Assembly (NCBI GenBank): GCA_902787145.1
Contig: CADAEZ010000019.1
Location: 1 to 39,800, forward strand
DNA: 39,800 nt
Source of the DNA: an uncultured Ruminococcus sp.
GTDB lineage: Bacteria; Bacillota; Clostridia; Oscillospirales; Acutalibacteraceae
Direction: 5' to 3'
Part shown: piece by piece, positions 15,848-24,505 of the stretch
How the letters are laid out: every line of letters begins with the position of its first letter
How positions within the stretch are numbered: the first letter of the stretch is position 1
Made by a program: the position numbers and the translations under genes
The notes under the pieces: generated by a model
Databases searched by the model: none
The model's input: only the letters and a program-made list of their open reading frames with translations
Told to the model about the DNA's origin: nothing

Positions 15848-16333
15848 TTAATTTACTATAAACACGCCGAATGTCAGATATGTCGCGAAGCTTACCCAGA
15901 TGAGATATGGGATTTGCAGATACGCGGACAGCTTGTTAATCCTGTAGAACAGTCTGTACATTACAATTATCATTACAAGTAAAAGCACTATCCAGATAAA
16001 CGCCAGCAGATATGCGGATAGATTGAAGAATATTACAGGCCAGAAAAAATTAATCACAAGCTGGGCGGCATAGATGGTCAGAGCTGTGTTTTTAAGATCA
16101 GGATCGCAGTCGTGTGATGTAAAGATAATATACGATGAAATTCCCATTAACAAAAACAGAATTGTCCATACAATGGGGAAAAGCCACGACGGCGGAGTAA
16201 GCGGTGGTTTTGCCGCGTTATCAAAATTACTCATTCCGAACGCCGATACAATACCCGACAAAGCTCCGATTCCAAGGCTTATCGCACAGCTGATACCGAG
16301 CTTTTTGTAGTCAATACTGTGAACCAATGTCAT
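15848..16333 (-). CDS. TspO/MBR family membrane protein
   Basis: TspO proteins are five-helix membrane proteins that bind porphyrins and cholesterol-like ligands. The 161-residue protein shows five hydrophobic segments and the family motifs: a first helix with GIGALSGIVSAFG, the conserved KPPLTPPSWLFPIVWTILFLLMGISSY segment with its Pro-Pro and Trp residues, then AAQLVINFFWPVIFF, and LLVMIIVMYRLFYRINKLSAYLQIPYLIWVSFATYL. The start is ATG 16333 because GGGAG lies eight bases before it; the upstream GTG overlaps that site. It stands alone, convergent with the LCP gene. Role in this anaerobe is unknown; oxidative or tetrapyrrole stress is the usual suggestion. Confidence 0.9.
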   Translation of the reverse strand: MTLVHSIDYKKLGISCAISLGIGALSGIVSAFGMSNFDNAAKPPLTPPSWLFPIVWTILFLLMGISSYIIFTSHDCDPDLKNTALTIYAAQLVINFFWPVIFFNLSAYLLAFIWIVLLLVMIIVMYRLFYRINKLSAYLQIPYLIWVSFATYLTFGVFIVN

Positions 16334-16444
16334 TTTTATCACTCCCGCTTTAGTATATGCGGATGGATAAGGAATAATACTTGATTTAGCAAAGCGAAAT
16401 TTGTATTTCGTAACTGAAATTTGTAATTGTTTAGATAAATAATG

Positions 16445-16486
16445 AGCCGGCTCAAAACCCTTTCGAGTTTTGAACCGGCTTTTAAT
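16445..16486. terminator. Hairpin terminator between TspO and phosphotransferase remnant
   Basis: A 14-bp stem with one G-U pair (16445-16458 with 16467-16480; AGCCGG outer arm) is followed by TTTTAATTT on the plus strand and by TCATTATTT on the minus strand. The minus-strand phosphotransferase remnant ends just before it, so it most likely ends that operon. Upstream (16343-16443) I see only two copies of GAAATTTGTA 20 bp apart. Confidence 0.55.
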
Positions 16487-16489
16487 TTA

Positions 16490-17160
16490 CTATTCGTAGT
16501 CAGCTACGTTTGACCATTTCATCAGGAGTTCCCTTTCCTCGGGGATTCCCTTGACTGACTGTGATGCCGCTACAATCGGCATCCAGTTTTGTATCAGCTG
16601 TTTAGCGGTGTCGGTCTTGGTGCAGTAGAGTCTGAGGTATTTTTCAGCCAGCTCGATTCTGCCCTGAAGGTTCATCATAAGATATGTTCTCGCGGCGTCA
16701 GCGGCACCGTTACCCTGGGTTACGTGAGCCCAGTCAATAATATACGGTGTGCCGTCGGGTGTGATAATGATGTTTGACGGTACAAAATCGCCGTGGCATA
16801 CCTTGTGGTGCTTTTTCATACCGTGCACGCGTGTGTGCAGCTCATATCTCGTTGTAGCGTCGAGGTCGGATTCGCTGATCTTTCTCTGCATTTTGTTTCT
16901 GAGGCTAGTGAGCAGGGGAGAGCGCTTTGATAAAATTTCAATTTGCAAATTAACAAACAGATTGAGGTACTCGTCCAGACCGTAACCTCGTGAAGTTTCG
17001 GAGTATTAATACCCTCGATTTCCTCGACTCTGGCCTGGTTGAGCGCTTCGTTGAGCACGGCGGCCTTTGAGAAGTTCTCGTCAAATACCTTTATCGCCAA
17101 ATCTCCGTCGCGATATATCTTCTTGTTTTTTGTTTCGTAAATAATTGTATCAAGCTTCAT
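16490..17160 (-). pseudogene. Aminoglycoside-phosphotransferase-like kinase, broken by frame-shifting deletion
   Basis: Two frames belong to one gene. From ATG 17160 the first about 61 residues (MKLDTIIYETKNKKIYRDGD to NTPKLHEVTV) match the N-terminal lobe of the APH/choline-kinase-like family. Then the frame turns to nonsense. The C-terminal lobe continues in another frame from about 16980 (LDEYLNLFVNLQIEILSKRS), with an intact catalytic loop CHGDFVPSNIII and metal site IIDWAH. The family's usual segment containing the lobe hinge (about 30 residues) is missing, so a deletion of roughly 80-110 bp, not a multiple of three, is inferred. The start overlaps the adhE region: the ribosome site AGAGGAGGT lies in the last adhE codons and the ATG follows two bases after the adhE stop. 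The natural substrate is unknown. Confidence 0.8.
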
Positions 17161-17162
17161 TA

Positions 17163-19793
17163 TTATACCTCCTCTGACTTATAATCTCTGCCGTAATAGG
17201 CTTTCAGGTACATTTCCTTAATCTCTGACATAAGCGGATAACGCGGATTTGCGCCTGTGCACTGGTCGTCGAACGCCTGCTCAACCATAGCGTCGAGGTT
17301 GTCGAGGAAGTATTTTTCGTCAACGCCATAATCTCGGATTGTTTCTTTGATACCTACACGAGCTTTTAAGTCGTTTACGGCTTTGATTAGGTTTTCAACG
17401 CTCTCGTCGTCATCTTTGCCGCCAAATCCGAGATAACGCGCAACCTCGGCATATCTCTCCTTGGTATGCGGATAAGCGTACTGCGAGAAAGTACCCATCT
17501 TTGTCGGAACCTCGGCAGCGTTAAAGCGTATTACATATTCGAGCATAAGCGCGTTAGCCACGCCGTGGGCGATATGATGGAAGGCTCCGAGCTTGTGAGC
17601 CATAGAGTGACATACTCCGAGGAATGCGTTGGCAAAAGCCATACCCGCCATTGTAGCCGCATGAGCTACCTTTTCGCGAGCTACAGGCTCGTTCTGTCCG
17701 TTATCGTAGCATGCCGGGAGGTATTCGAAGATAACCTTTAGAGCTCTTTCGGCGAGACTGTCGGTAAAGTCAGTCGCGAGCATAGAAGCGATTGCCTCCA
17801 GCGCGTGGGATACAGCGTCGATACCCGAAGCGGCTGTGAGTCCCTTTGGCCCTGACATCATCATATCGGCGTCTACAATAGCCATATCCGGCATAAGTTC
17901 GTAGTCAGCGAGCGGATATTTTGTACCGTCGTTCTCGTCGGTTATAACGGCGAAGGGAGTAACCTCCGATCCGGTGCCCGACGAAGTCGGTATAGCTACA
18001 AAATAAGCCTTGTCGCCCATATGCGGGAACTTGTAAACTCTCTTTCTTATATCCGAGAATCGCATAGCCATATCGGCAAAGTCAACCTCCGGATGCTCGT
18101 ATAGTACCCACATAATCTTGCCCGCGTCCATAGCCGAGCCGCCGCCGATAGCGATAATCACGTCGGGTTTAAAGGCAGTCATTGCCTTGGCGCCTTCCTT
18201 GGCGGATTTAAGCGTCGGGTCAGGCTGAACGTCGAAGAAGGTCGTGTGTGTGATACCCATTTTGTCGAGCTCGTCGGTCACGCATTTTGTGTAGCCGTTA
18301 TTATATAAGAATTCATCTGTTACGATAAAGGCTTTTTTCTTGTTCATTTCCTCGCCGAGTTCCTTAATGGCGACGGGGATACAGCCTTTCTTGATATATA
18401 CTTTTTCGGGAGCCTTGAACCAAAGCATATTTTCTCTCCTCTCAGCAACGGTCTTGATGTTTAGCAAATGCTTGCAGCCTACGTTTTCGCTTATCGAGTT
18501 GCCGCCCCAGGAGCCGCATCCGAGTGTGAGCGAGGGGGTGAAGTCAAAGTTATAGATATCGCCGATACCGCCGAGTGAGGACGGTGTGTTGATGATAAGA
18601 CGGCTTGTCTTCATCCTGTTGGCGAATTCTTCGAGCTTTTCTCTCTCGTTTACATTATCTATCCACAGTACAGAAGTATGTCCCAGACCGCCGTTGTTGT
18701 AAAGCAGGGTCTCGGCTATGTCGAGAGAATCGGCAAAATCCTTTGACTTATACATTCCGAGAATTGTAGTTAGCTTTTCGTGACCGAACGGCTCGTCGGT
18801 GTCTGTGCTTGTCGCCTCGCCGATAATAACCTTTACGTCGTCCGGGATATCAAAGCCTGCCATTTTGGCGATTGTAACCGGGCGCTGACCTACTACTCGC
18901 GCGTTGAGCGCGCCGTTTATCATCATTGTGTTTCTGATTTTATCTTTTTCTTCATCGTTAAGGAAGTAGCAGCCGCGCTTTATAAACTCAGCCTTCACAG
19001 CGTCATAAATGCTCTCTTCAGCGATGATTGTCTGCTCAGTCGCGCAAATCATACCGTTATCAAAGGTTTTTGAGTGAATAATAGAGTTTACGGCTATGGT
19101 GATGTCTGCGCTCTTGTCGATAATAGCCGAAGCGTTGCCGGCTCCTACGCCGAGCGCGGGTTTTCCGCTTGAGTATGCCGCCTTAACCATTGAAGGGCCT
19201 CCGGTGGCAAGGATTGTGTCTACTTCTGTCATAAGGAGGTTGGTCATTTCGAGTGACGGAACATCAATCCAAGCAATAATGTCTTCGGGCGCTCCTGCCT
19301 TTACAGCGGCTTCAAGAACAATCCTTGATGCTTCGATTGTGCTTTGCTTAGCTCTGGGATGGGGGGAGATGATGATACCGTTTCTGGTCTTTAGCGCTAA
19401 AAGACATTTAAAAATTGCGGTTGAGGTTGGGTTGGTTGTCGGGATAACCGCGCCGATTACGCCGATTGGCTCGGCAATTCTGGTTGTACCCATAGCCTCG
19501 TTGCGCTCAATTATTCCGCAGGTTTTTGCGTCACGGTATTTGTTGTAGATATACTCCGAGGCATAGTGGTTCTTGATAACTTTGTCCTCGACTATACCCA
19601 TTCCGGTTTCTTCAACCGCCATTTTGGCGAGAGGTATTCTCGCCTGATTAGCCGCGGTAGCCGCCGCAAGGAAGATTTTGTCCACCTGTTCCTGTGTGTA
19701 TTCGGCGAATTTGCTCTGCGCAGCTCTAACTCTTTTCAGAGCAGCCTCAAGCGCCGGTACACCGTCAACAATGAGATATTTTTTATCGCTCAT
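17163..19793 (-). CDS. adhE: Bifunctional acetaldehyde-CoA/alcohol dehydrogenase AdhE
   Basis: AdhE reduces acetyl-CoA to acetaldehyde and then ethanol, regenerating NAD+ in fermentation. It has 876 residues, the normal size. The N-terminal aldehyde dehydrogenase half includes IPTTNPTSTAIFK and the catalytic Cys250 (FDNGMICATEQ). The C-terminal iron alcohol dehydrogenase half has the NAD-binding IAIGGGSAMDAGK, PTSSGTGSEVTPFAVI and the iron-binding His cluster (GIDAVSHALEA, GVCHSMAHKLGAFHHIAHG). The enzyme usually forms filaments called spirosomes. GGAGG precedes ATG 19793. Only 12 bp separate it from the upstream lipoprotein gene, so transcription probably starts at 20563-20591, where a Rex-like sequence overlaps the promoter. 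It is followed without a gap by the phosphotransferase remnant. Confidence 0.97.
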   Translation of the reverse strand: MSDKKYLIVDGVPALEAALKRVRAAQSKFAEYTQEQVDKIFLAAATAANQARIPLAKMAVEETGMGIVEDKVIKNHYASEYIYNKYRDAKTCGIIERNEAMGTTRIAEPIGVIGAVIPTTNPTSTAIFKCLLALKTRNGIIISPHPRAKQSTIEASRIVLEAAVKAGAPEDIIAWIDVPSLEMTNLLMTEVDTILATGGPSMVKAAYSSGKPALGVGAGNASAIIDKSADITIAVNSIIHSKTFDNGMICATEQTIIAEESIYDAVKAEFIKRGCYFLNDEEKDKIRNTMMINGALNARVVGQRPVTIAKMAGFDIPDDVKVIIGEATSTDTDEPFGHEKLTTILGMYKSKDFADSLDIAETLLYNNGGLGHTSVLWIDNVNEREKLEEFANRMKTSRLIINTPSSLGGIGDIYNFDFTPSLTLGCGSWGGNSISENVGCKHLLNIKTVAERRENMLWFKAPEKVYIKKGCIPVAIKELGEEMNKKKAFIVTDEFLYNNGYTKCVTDELDKMGITHTTFFDVQPDPTLKSAKEGAKAMTAFKPDVIIAIGGGSAMDAGKIMWVLYEHPEVDFADMAMRFSDIRKRVYKFPHMGDKAYFVAIPTSSGTGSEVTPFAVITDENDGTKYPLADYELMPDMAIVDADMMMSGPKGLTAASGIDAVSHALEAIASMLATDFTDSLAERALKVIFEYLPACYDNGQNEPVAREKVAHAATMAGMAFANAFLGVCHSMAHKLGAFHHIAHGVANALMLEYVIRFNAAEVPTKMGTFSQYAYPHTKERYAEVARYLGFGGKDDDESVENLIKAVNDLKARVGIKETIRDYGVDEKYFLDNLDAMVEQAFDDQCTGANPRYPLMSEIKEMYLKAYYGRDYKSEEV

Positions 19794-19805
19794 TTTTTAC
19801 CTCCG

Positions 19806-20507
19806 TTATTTTATTATTTTATGTTTGATATTGTTTTCTTTGGCATAGTCCATAGCCTCGCTGTCCGCTTTAGCTACTATAGTGACGTTGTCGGAATTAT
19901 TAAAGGCTTTTTCCTCAATTTGGGTGGAATCGCCCTCAAAAACAACCTCCTTAAGGTTTTCGCAGTCAGCAAAGGCGAAGCCTCTTACATCCTTGACGCT
20001 CTTCGGTATCGTTACTGTTTCGAGTCCGGACGCGTCAAAGCTGAATATATCGATCGCCCTTACGGTTGAGGGGATAGTGATCTGCTTTAATGATTCACAG
20101 GCCGTAAAGGAATTCTGTCCGATTGACTTTATACCCTCAGGCAGATTGACGGATTTAAGATTTCGGCAAAAGGCGAAAGCGTATTCGCTGATGCTCTCTA
20201 TAGAATCGGGAAGAGTGATAGTATCGGCTTTACTCATCTTAAATACGCTTTTTGAGAGTCTTGTGACTTTTTTGTCATCGAGTTTTTCGGGGATTACAAT
20301 TTTAGAAGCGTTTTTGTCGACTTGTGTTACGGTAGCTGTTTTATCGGAATGAACCTTGTATCCGACTCCGTTTTTGTCCTTGGTATCGGGCTCGGTAGCG
20401 TTGTTGACAGCTACGCTTGAACTCTCGGAAGCGTTGCCGGGACCGCAGGACGCGAATGTCGCCGCCATCATAGCGGCCGCTAAAATTGAAACGATAAGTC
20501 TTTTCAT
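19806..20507 (-). CDS. BspA-like leucine-rich-repeat lipoprotein
   Basis: The 233-residue precursor has a signal peptide with lipobox TFASC, so it is probably a surface lipoprotein. After a Ser/Asp-rich linker (about 21-50), residues 65-205 contain about six BspA-type leucine-rich repeats of about 23 residues with the pattern I-x-LPDSIESISEYAFAFCRNLKSV, ending in a capping segment (NVTIVAKADSEAMDYAKEN). Such proteins mediate adhesion or protein interaction at the cell surface in gut Clostridia. The ribosome site AAAGG is about 10 bases before ATG 20507. It is the first gene of a probable operon with adhE, 12 bp away. A shared job with AdhE is not evident. Confidence 0.85.
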   Translation of the reverse strand: MKRLIVSILAAAMMAATFASCGPGNASESSSVAVNNATEPDTKDKNGVGYKVHSDKTATVTQVDKNASKIVIPEKLDDKKVTRLSKSVFKMSKADTITLPDSIESISEYAFAFCRNLKSVNLPEGIKSIGQNSFTACESLKQITIPSTVRAIDIFSFDASGLETVTIPKSVKDVRGFAFADCENLKEVVFEGDSTQIEEKAFNNSDNVTIVAKADSEAMDYAKENNIKHKIIK

Positions 20508-20562
20508 ATTCTCAGAACCTTTCTGCCCGTATTTTGGGCTCTAATACAATGATTTTGTAAGT

Positions 20563-20591
20563 ATAATATCACGTTGTTAAAAAAATGTCAA
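20563..20591 (-). promoter_or_regulatory. Promoter of the LRR lipoprotein-adhE operon
   Basis: On the minus strand TTGACA (20586-20591), 17-bp spacer, TATTAT (20563-20568). It is the only strong promoter seen upstream of adhE. Confidence 0.75.
20574..20591. promoter_or_regulatory. Candidate Rex-type operator overlapping the -35 box
   Basis: The 18-bp plus-strand sequence TTGTTAAAAAAATGTCAA matches the clostridial Rex pattern TTGTTAA-N4-TTAACAA at 11 of 14 fixed positions, with one perfect half-site. adhE is a classic Rex (NADH/NAD+ sensor) target in Firmicutes. The A-rich core makes chance matches possible. Confidence 0.4.
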
Positions 20592-20640
20592 TCTTACTTT
20601 CCGGCTTTATTATATTATACAAAATAACTGCGAGAAATAC

Positions 20641-20676
20641 AAGATAAAACCGCAAGAAACTGAGGTTTCCCGCGGT
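20641..20676 (-). terminator. Terminator of the ylbJ-asnB-PAP2 operon
   Basis: Two stacked stems, ACCGC/GCGGT and GAAAC/GTTTC (20649-20676), form an interrupted hairpin followed by TTTTATC on the minus strand. It lies a few bases after the PAP2 stop codon. Confidence 0.6.
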
Positions 20677-20680
20677 AAAT

Positions 20681-21238
20681 CTAAAAAATATTAAAGATAT
20701 TGTATAAGCTGTTGAAAAAGCTGTCCGGATAACTTGTATAAAAAAGCAGTCCGAATATAACAGAGAACAAGGCTCCGCATACTACATCCCGCTCGTAATG
20801 GACCCCGGCGAGCACTCTCGAAAGGCACATTATAATTCCAATAATGAAAAATACTATTCCGAACCAGATATTAGTATATAAAAAAGCCATTGCTATAATA
20901 AACACAGACGCGCTGTGTCTGCTGGGAAAACTGTGACCCTCGGTCTTTTTTGATATGAGCGGAGTGATATTCATTCTCTCATATGGTCTCGGTTTGTTTA
21001 AAAAATCCCTGATTGCCGTTACCGCGGCGAGAGCAAATGCCGGGATCAACAGCTCTTTATAGAATACGGCAGGCTCGTATACGCCGTCCCTGACTTTTAA
21101 GAAAACATAGATTAAAAGCAAAGGATAAGCGACATAAACGGGGTAGGAAAGGTATTTATATATTATCTTCAGCGCCTTCAAAGCGCGTTCGTGACTGTTG
21201 AACCAGTCGATTATTATTTTGTATCTTTGTTCGGTCAT
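20681..21238 (-). CDS. PAP2-family membrane phosphatase (undecaprenyl-PP/phosphatidate type)
   Basis: PAP2 enzymes dephosphorylate lipid phosphates at the membrane surface. The 185-residue protein has several hydrophobic helices and the three catalytic motifs: C1 (KPRPYER, within RDFLNKPRPYER), C2 (FPSRHSAS) and C3 (SRVLAGVHYERD) with the catalytic histidines. Size fits the bacterial family of small UppP/BcrC-like or YodM-like phosphatases. The ribosome region is AACCTTGGTGAT, weak. It is the last gene after asnB, 27 bp downstream, in a minus-strand operon. Recycling undecaprenyl phosphate for wall or spore cortex synthesis is a plausible role given the neighbouring ylbJ; the substrate is not shown by the sequence. 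Confidence 0.88.
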   Translation of the reverse strand: MTEQRYKIIIDWFNSHERALKALKIIYKYLSYPVYVAYPLLLIYVFLKVRDGVYEPAVFYKELLIPAFALAAVTAIRDFLNKPRPYERMNITPLISKKTEGHSFPSRHSASVFIIAMAFLYTNIWFGIVFFIIGIIMCLSRVLAGVHYERDVVCGALFSVIFGLLFYTSYPDSFFNSLYNIFNIF

Positions 21239-21265
21239 AGTATCACCAAGGTTATTTTATCATCT

Positions 21266-23101
21266 TTATAAGATAATATCAACCTTGTATTTTTTGAACC
21301 AGTAGTCAAGTTCGATTATATACGCCAATATCTGCGGCGCCTTCATAAGCTGACCGTACCACGGGGTACTGATGTCTTGTGGATGCTCGATTATCGCGTT
21401 TATTCCGCTTTGACTGAGCATCTCGGTAAGAACCGATTTTTCTGTGAGTATTTTTTTTACTGCTTTTGAGCACAGTTCCATATATTTTGGATTATGAGTT
21501 TTGGGATAAGGGCTCTTTTTGCGCCATACAATCTCGTCCGGAAGAATATTCTCAAAGGCCTTGCGGACAATTCCCTTCTCACGGTTGTTATAAGCCTTTA
21601 TCTCCCACGGCATATTATACGCGTATTCGACAATTCTGTAATCGCAGAACGGTACCCTTACCTCCAGTCCGCTGTACATACTGCACCTGTCCTTTCTCTC
21701 CAGCAGGCATTGCATAAACCAGTAGTAGTTAAGCGAGAACATCTCTCTCATCCTGGCGGTGAGGGGAGAATCGGTTGACAATTTATCGGTTTTGCTGACT
21801 GTATCGAGATATTTTTGACGTACATATTCTTCGCCTTTTGTCAACACTCCGGGCTTTAGCACGCTTTTTCGTATATCCTGTGACCTTGACCAAGGAAAAT
21901 TATCCTCAAAGAGTATATCCTCGTTGTGATACCACGGGTATCCTCCGAACAACTCATCCGCGCATTCACCTGACAACGCAACGGTGTAGTTTTCTTTAAT
22001 TCTCTTACAGAATAATAACAAAGATGAATCAACATCAACATATCCCGGGAGGTCACGCGCCTCTACGCTTGGATATAAAGCGTCAAAGAGGTTTTCGTTA
22101 TCGAGTACTACCTCAGTGTGATTTGTGCCGCAGTATTCGGACATCATATCTATAAACTCACGGTCGGCAGTCGGCTGAAAAAGACTTTCTTCAAAATACT
22201 TCATATTGTCTTTGTACTCCACCGAGAATGTAGCGGGATTGGGCAGTCCGGCTTTTTTATAATATTCGGCCGCGGTCTTGACAATAATGCTGCTGTCCAG
22301 TCCTCCCGACAGAAAAAGACACAGAGGTACATCGCTTACCAACTGCTTTTGTATAGCGTCTGTTATGAGATATCTGACTTTTTCGGCGCTTTGTTCGGCG
22401 TTATCGGTGAACTCTTCTGCTTTGAGTGAAAAGTACGTTGTTTTTTTCAGTTCCTCGTTATCAAAATATAAAAACTCGCCTGGCTTTAGTTCATGTACAT
22501 TTTTAAATATTCCGTTTCCCGGAGTTCTAGCGGGTCCGAGATAGAAAAGCTCGTATAACCCCTCCTCATTAATAACAGGTTTGACTCTCTTGCTCATTAA
22601 CAGCGCCTTTAGCTCCGAACCGAACACCAATCCACCGTCAAACTTACTGTAAAACAGCGGCTTGACCCCGACCTTATCGCGGCAGAGAAACAGCCTCTTT
22701 CGGTTAACCTCATATACCGCGAAGGCGAAAATACCGTTAAACATAGCCGCGCAGTCGCTTTTGTACTCGATATAGCATTTAAGTATTACTTCGGTGTCGC
22801 TGCGTCCTTTGAATTTGTAGCCCTTGGATTTTAGTTTTTTTCTTAGTTCTTCGGTATTATACAACTCTCCGTTGTAGACGATTACGTACTTTTCTCCCTT
22901 GATACCGCAAATCATAGGTTGTTTGCCGTTTTCCTTATCTATTACTGTCAGCCTTCTGTGCAGTAGTGCCGCGTTTTTGTCGATAAATATACCGTTTTCG
23001 TCCGGCCCTCTGCGTCTGAGACTTTTCGACATTGCCGAAAGCACGCTGATATTCCGGGATAAATCCTCGTTTTTGTCTAGTAATCCTGCAATTCCGCACA
23101 T
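21266..23101 (-). CDS. asnB: Asparagine synthetase, glutamine-hydrolysing (AsnB)
   Basis: AsnB makes asparagine from aspartate, glutamine and ATP. The 611-residue protein has the N-terminal class II glutamine amidotransferase domain with nucleophile Cys2 (MCGIAGLL), RRRGPDENG, VYNGELYN and GRSDTEVIL. The synthetase domain follows, with PP-loop FLSGGLDSSI (about 260-270), GECADELFGGY and the C-terminal conserved RVPFCDYRIVEYAY. Its length is normal. It starts four bases after the end of ylbJ, with an AAGGCGG site. In spore formers an AsnB homologue (AsnO/YisO in Bacillus subtilis) is sporulation-expressed. Here its operon with ylbJ hints at similar timing, but biosynthetic AsnB is equally possible. 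Confidence 0.95.
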   Translation of the reverse strand: MCGIAGLLDKNEDLSRNISVLSAMSKSLRRRGPDENGIFIDKNAALLHRRLTVIDKENGKQPMICGIKGEKYVIVYNGELYNTEELRKKLKSKGYKFKGRSDTEVILKCYIEYKSDCAAMFNGIFAFAVYEVNRKRLFLCRDKVGVKPLFYSKFDGGLVFGSELKALLMSKRVKPVINEEGLYELFYLGPARTPGNGIFKNVHELKPGEFLYFDNEELKKTTYFSLKAEEFTDNAEQSAEKVRYLITDAIQKQLVSDVPLCLFLSGGLDSSIIVKTAAEYYKKAGLPNPATFSVEYKDNMKYFEESLFQPTADREFIDMMSEYCGTNHTEVVLDNENLFDALYPSVEARDLPGYVDVDSSLLLFCKRIKENYTVALSGECADELFGGYPWYHNEDILFEDNFPWSRSQDIRKSVLKPGVLTKGEEYVRQKYLDTVSKTDKLSTDSPLTARMREMFSLNYYWFMQCLLERKDRCSMYSGLEVRVPFCDYRIVEYAYNMPWEIKAYNNREKGIVRKAFENILPDEIVWRKKSPYPKTHNPKYMELCSKAVKKILTEKSVLTEMLSQSGINAIIEHPQDISTPWYGQLMKAPQILAYIIELDYWFKKYKVDIIL

Positions 23102-23104
23102 AGT

Positions 23105-24133
23105 TTAACCGCCTTTTCCAATATTATATATCAGGCTCGCCCCGGTGATTATCAGTAGTATTGAGCCTGTGACTGACGTGCTGAGCCCAAACACCGGAGA
23201 GCCTGTTAAGCTCGAAAATACCGGCGAGCTCATATTACATACTTTTATTATTAAGTATGTAATACTCATGGTGAGTAAACCTTGTATAATTCTGTATACG
23301 AAAAATAATCCCTTGTTTATTTCAATTTTTTTCAGTATCTGAAAAATCTGGAAGTGTACGCTGATTCCTCCGAATCCTACCGAGAAGGCCAGCGGAATTA
23401 TTTCTTTGCTTTTGGATAGTAAGTTACAGGCGTTGGTGACTTCCAGTATGATTCCTAAGAACGGAGCCTTTGTTGCTTCGACTACAGCCGAAAATATAAC
23501 AACCATAGCGCACATCTCTATTGTAGCGTAGGAGGAGATTGTTACGCTATCAATAAATGCCTGTGAGAGCTTTTCCGGCTTCGGGTAAATCATTTTATTG
23601 ATATAGTCTCTTTTTCTGAATACTAATCTATTGATACACAGCAATAAAATCACCGAGACTGCCTGTGCCGAGAACAGAGCTATGCCGATTTCTGTTGAAT
23701 TTAAGAGTTTTTCTCCGACAAAAAATATCAGAAATCCCGGTCCCGCGCATACTGCCGCGAGTGAGCATTTTTTAGCCTCCGCAGAAGATATCGCTCCGCT
23801 TTCAAATAGACTCTCGATTCCCCTGGCAGCCACGGGATATCCGCCCAAAATTCCTGTGATTACCGCTGCCGCCGACATTCCCGATATTCCCAAGAGTTTT
23901 CTGCATACCGGATTAATCGCTCGGCCTATGATACTGTTTACTCCGCTTTTTACCGAAAAAGCTGAGATTATCATAAACGGAAATACCGACGGTACAAGCG
24001 CTTCGAGACAAAAGTAAACTCCGCTTATAAAGCCCGCTGATATCTCCGCGCCGAAACACATTGTGAAGAATATAGCTGCAGTGAATATAACCAGACTCAC
24101 AGCGGGGCTGTATTTTCGATAATTTACATTCAT
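23105..24133 (-). CDS. ylbJ: YlbJ-like sporulation integral membrane protein
   Basis: The 342-residue polytopic protein has about eight hydrophobic segments and resembles YlbJ/nucleoside-recognition (gate) domain proteins. Recognisable segments are LEALVPSVFPFMIISAF, ITGILGGYPVAARGIESLFESGAIS, CAGPGFLIFFVGEKLLNS and VGFGGISVHFQIFQIL. YlbJ in B. subtilis is made in the mother cell under sigma-E and affects cortex formation; family members run to about 400 residues, so this is somewhat short but has no visible break. The ribosome site is GGTGAG eight bases before ATG 24133. It is divergent from yqfC-yqfD, two other sigma-E-type genes, across a 57-bp gap, and leads the operon with asnB and PAP2. 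Confidence 0.75.
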   Translation of the reverse strand: MNVNYRKYSPAVSLVIFTAAIFFTMCFGAEISAGFISGVYFCLEALVPSVFPFMIISAFSVKSGVNSIIGRAINPVCRKLLGISGMSAAAVITGILGGYPVAARGIESLFESGAISSAEAKKCSLAAVCAGPGFLIFFVGEKLLNSTEIGIALFSAQAVSVILLLCINRLVFRKRDYINKMIYPKPEKLSQAFIDSVTISSYATIEMCAMVVIFSAVVEATKAPFLGIILEVTNACNLLSKSKEIIPLAFSVGFGGISVHFQIFQILKKIEINKGLFFVYRIIQGLLTMSITYLIIKVCNMSSPVFSSLTGSPVFGLSTSVTGSILLIITGASLIYNIGKGG

Positions 24134-24190
24134 TAATTAATCTCACCGTTAATATATATGATACAGATTACGAAATATTCAGGTGATATA

Positions 24191-24436
24191 ATGAAAAAAA
24201 GAAAAGAACTGCCGGTGGATTTTCGCAGCGGACTGCCGGTGCTGGAGCTTACAGGCAACCGAAGGGTAACGGTTGAGGGCTCTGCCGGAATACTTAAATA
24301 CGAGAGTGAGCTTGTAAGGCTCAATACATCTTCAATGGTGATTTCTTTTTGCGGCAGGGGTCTGACGCTCAGATGCATCTCGGCTACGAGCGTTGTAGTC
24401 GAGGGGTATATAACTAATATTGATTTTATGACGTAG
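24191..24436 (+). CDS. yqfC: Sporulation protein YqfC
   Basis: An 81-residue protein matching the YqfC/YabP family of small beta-rich sporulation proteins: LPVLELTGNRRVTVEGSAGILKY, then SMVISFCGRGLTLRCISATSVVVEGYI. The start ATG 24191 (MKKRKELPVDFRSG) is chosen over an upstream ATG because AGGTGATATA precedes it. YqfC in B. subtilis is a sigma-E-dependent protein with no known biochemical activity, next to yqfD as here. It begins 57 bp from the divergent ylbJ start. Confidence 0.85.
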   Translation: MKKRKELPVDFRSGLPVLELTGNRRVTVEGSAGILKYESELVRLNTSSMVISFCGRGLTLRCISATSVVVEGYITNIDFMT

Positions 24437-24505
24437 ATATAGTGAGAAAGTTTACACTAATAAAACTATTTTTGTCCGCGATGTTTGTTTGTGGACGGAA
24501 AGGAT

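Noticed and set aside
16396-16425. Direct repeat GAAATTTGTA, two copies 20 bp apart
   Set aside because: Short, AT-rich and without context; likely chance.
24134-24190. Sigma-E promoter between ylbJ and yqfC
   Set aside because: Some weak resemblance to -10 sequences, but no convincing pair of boxes at the right distance.
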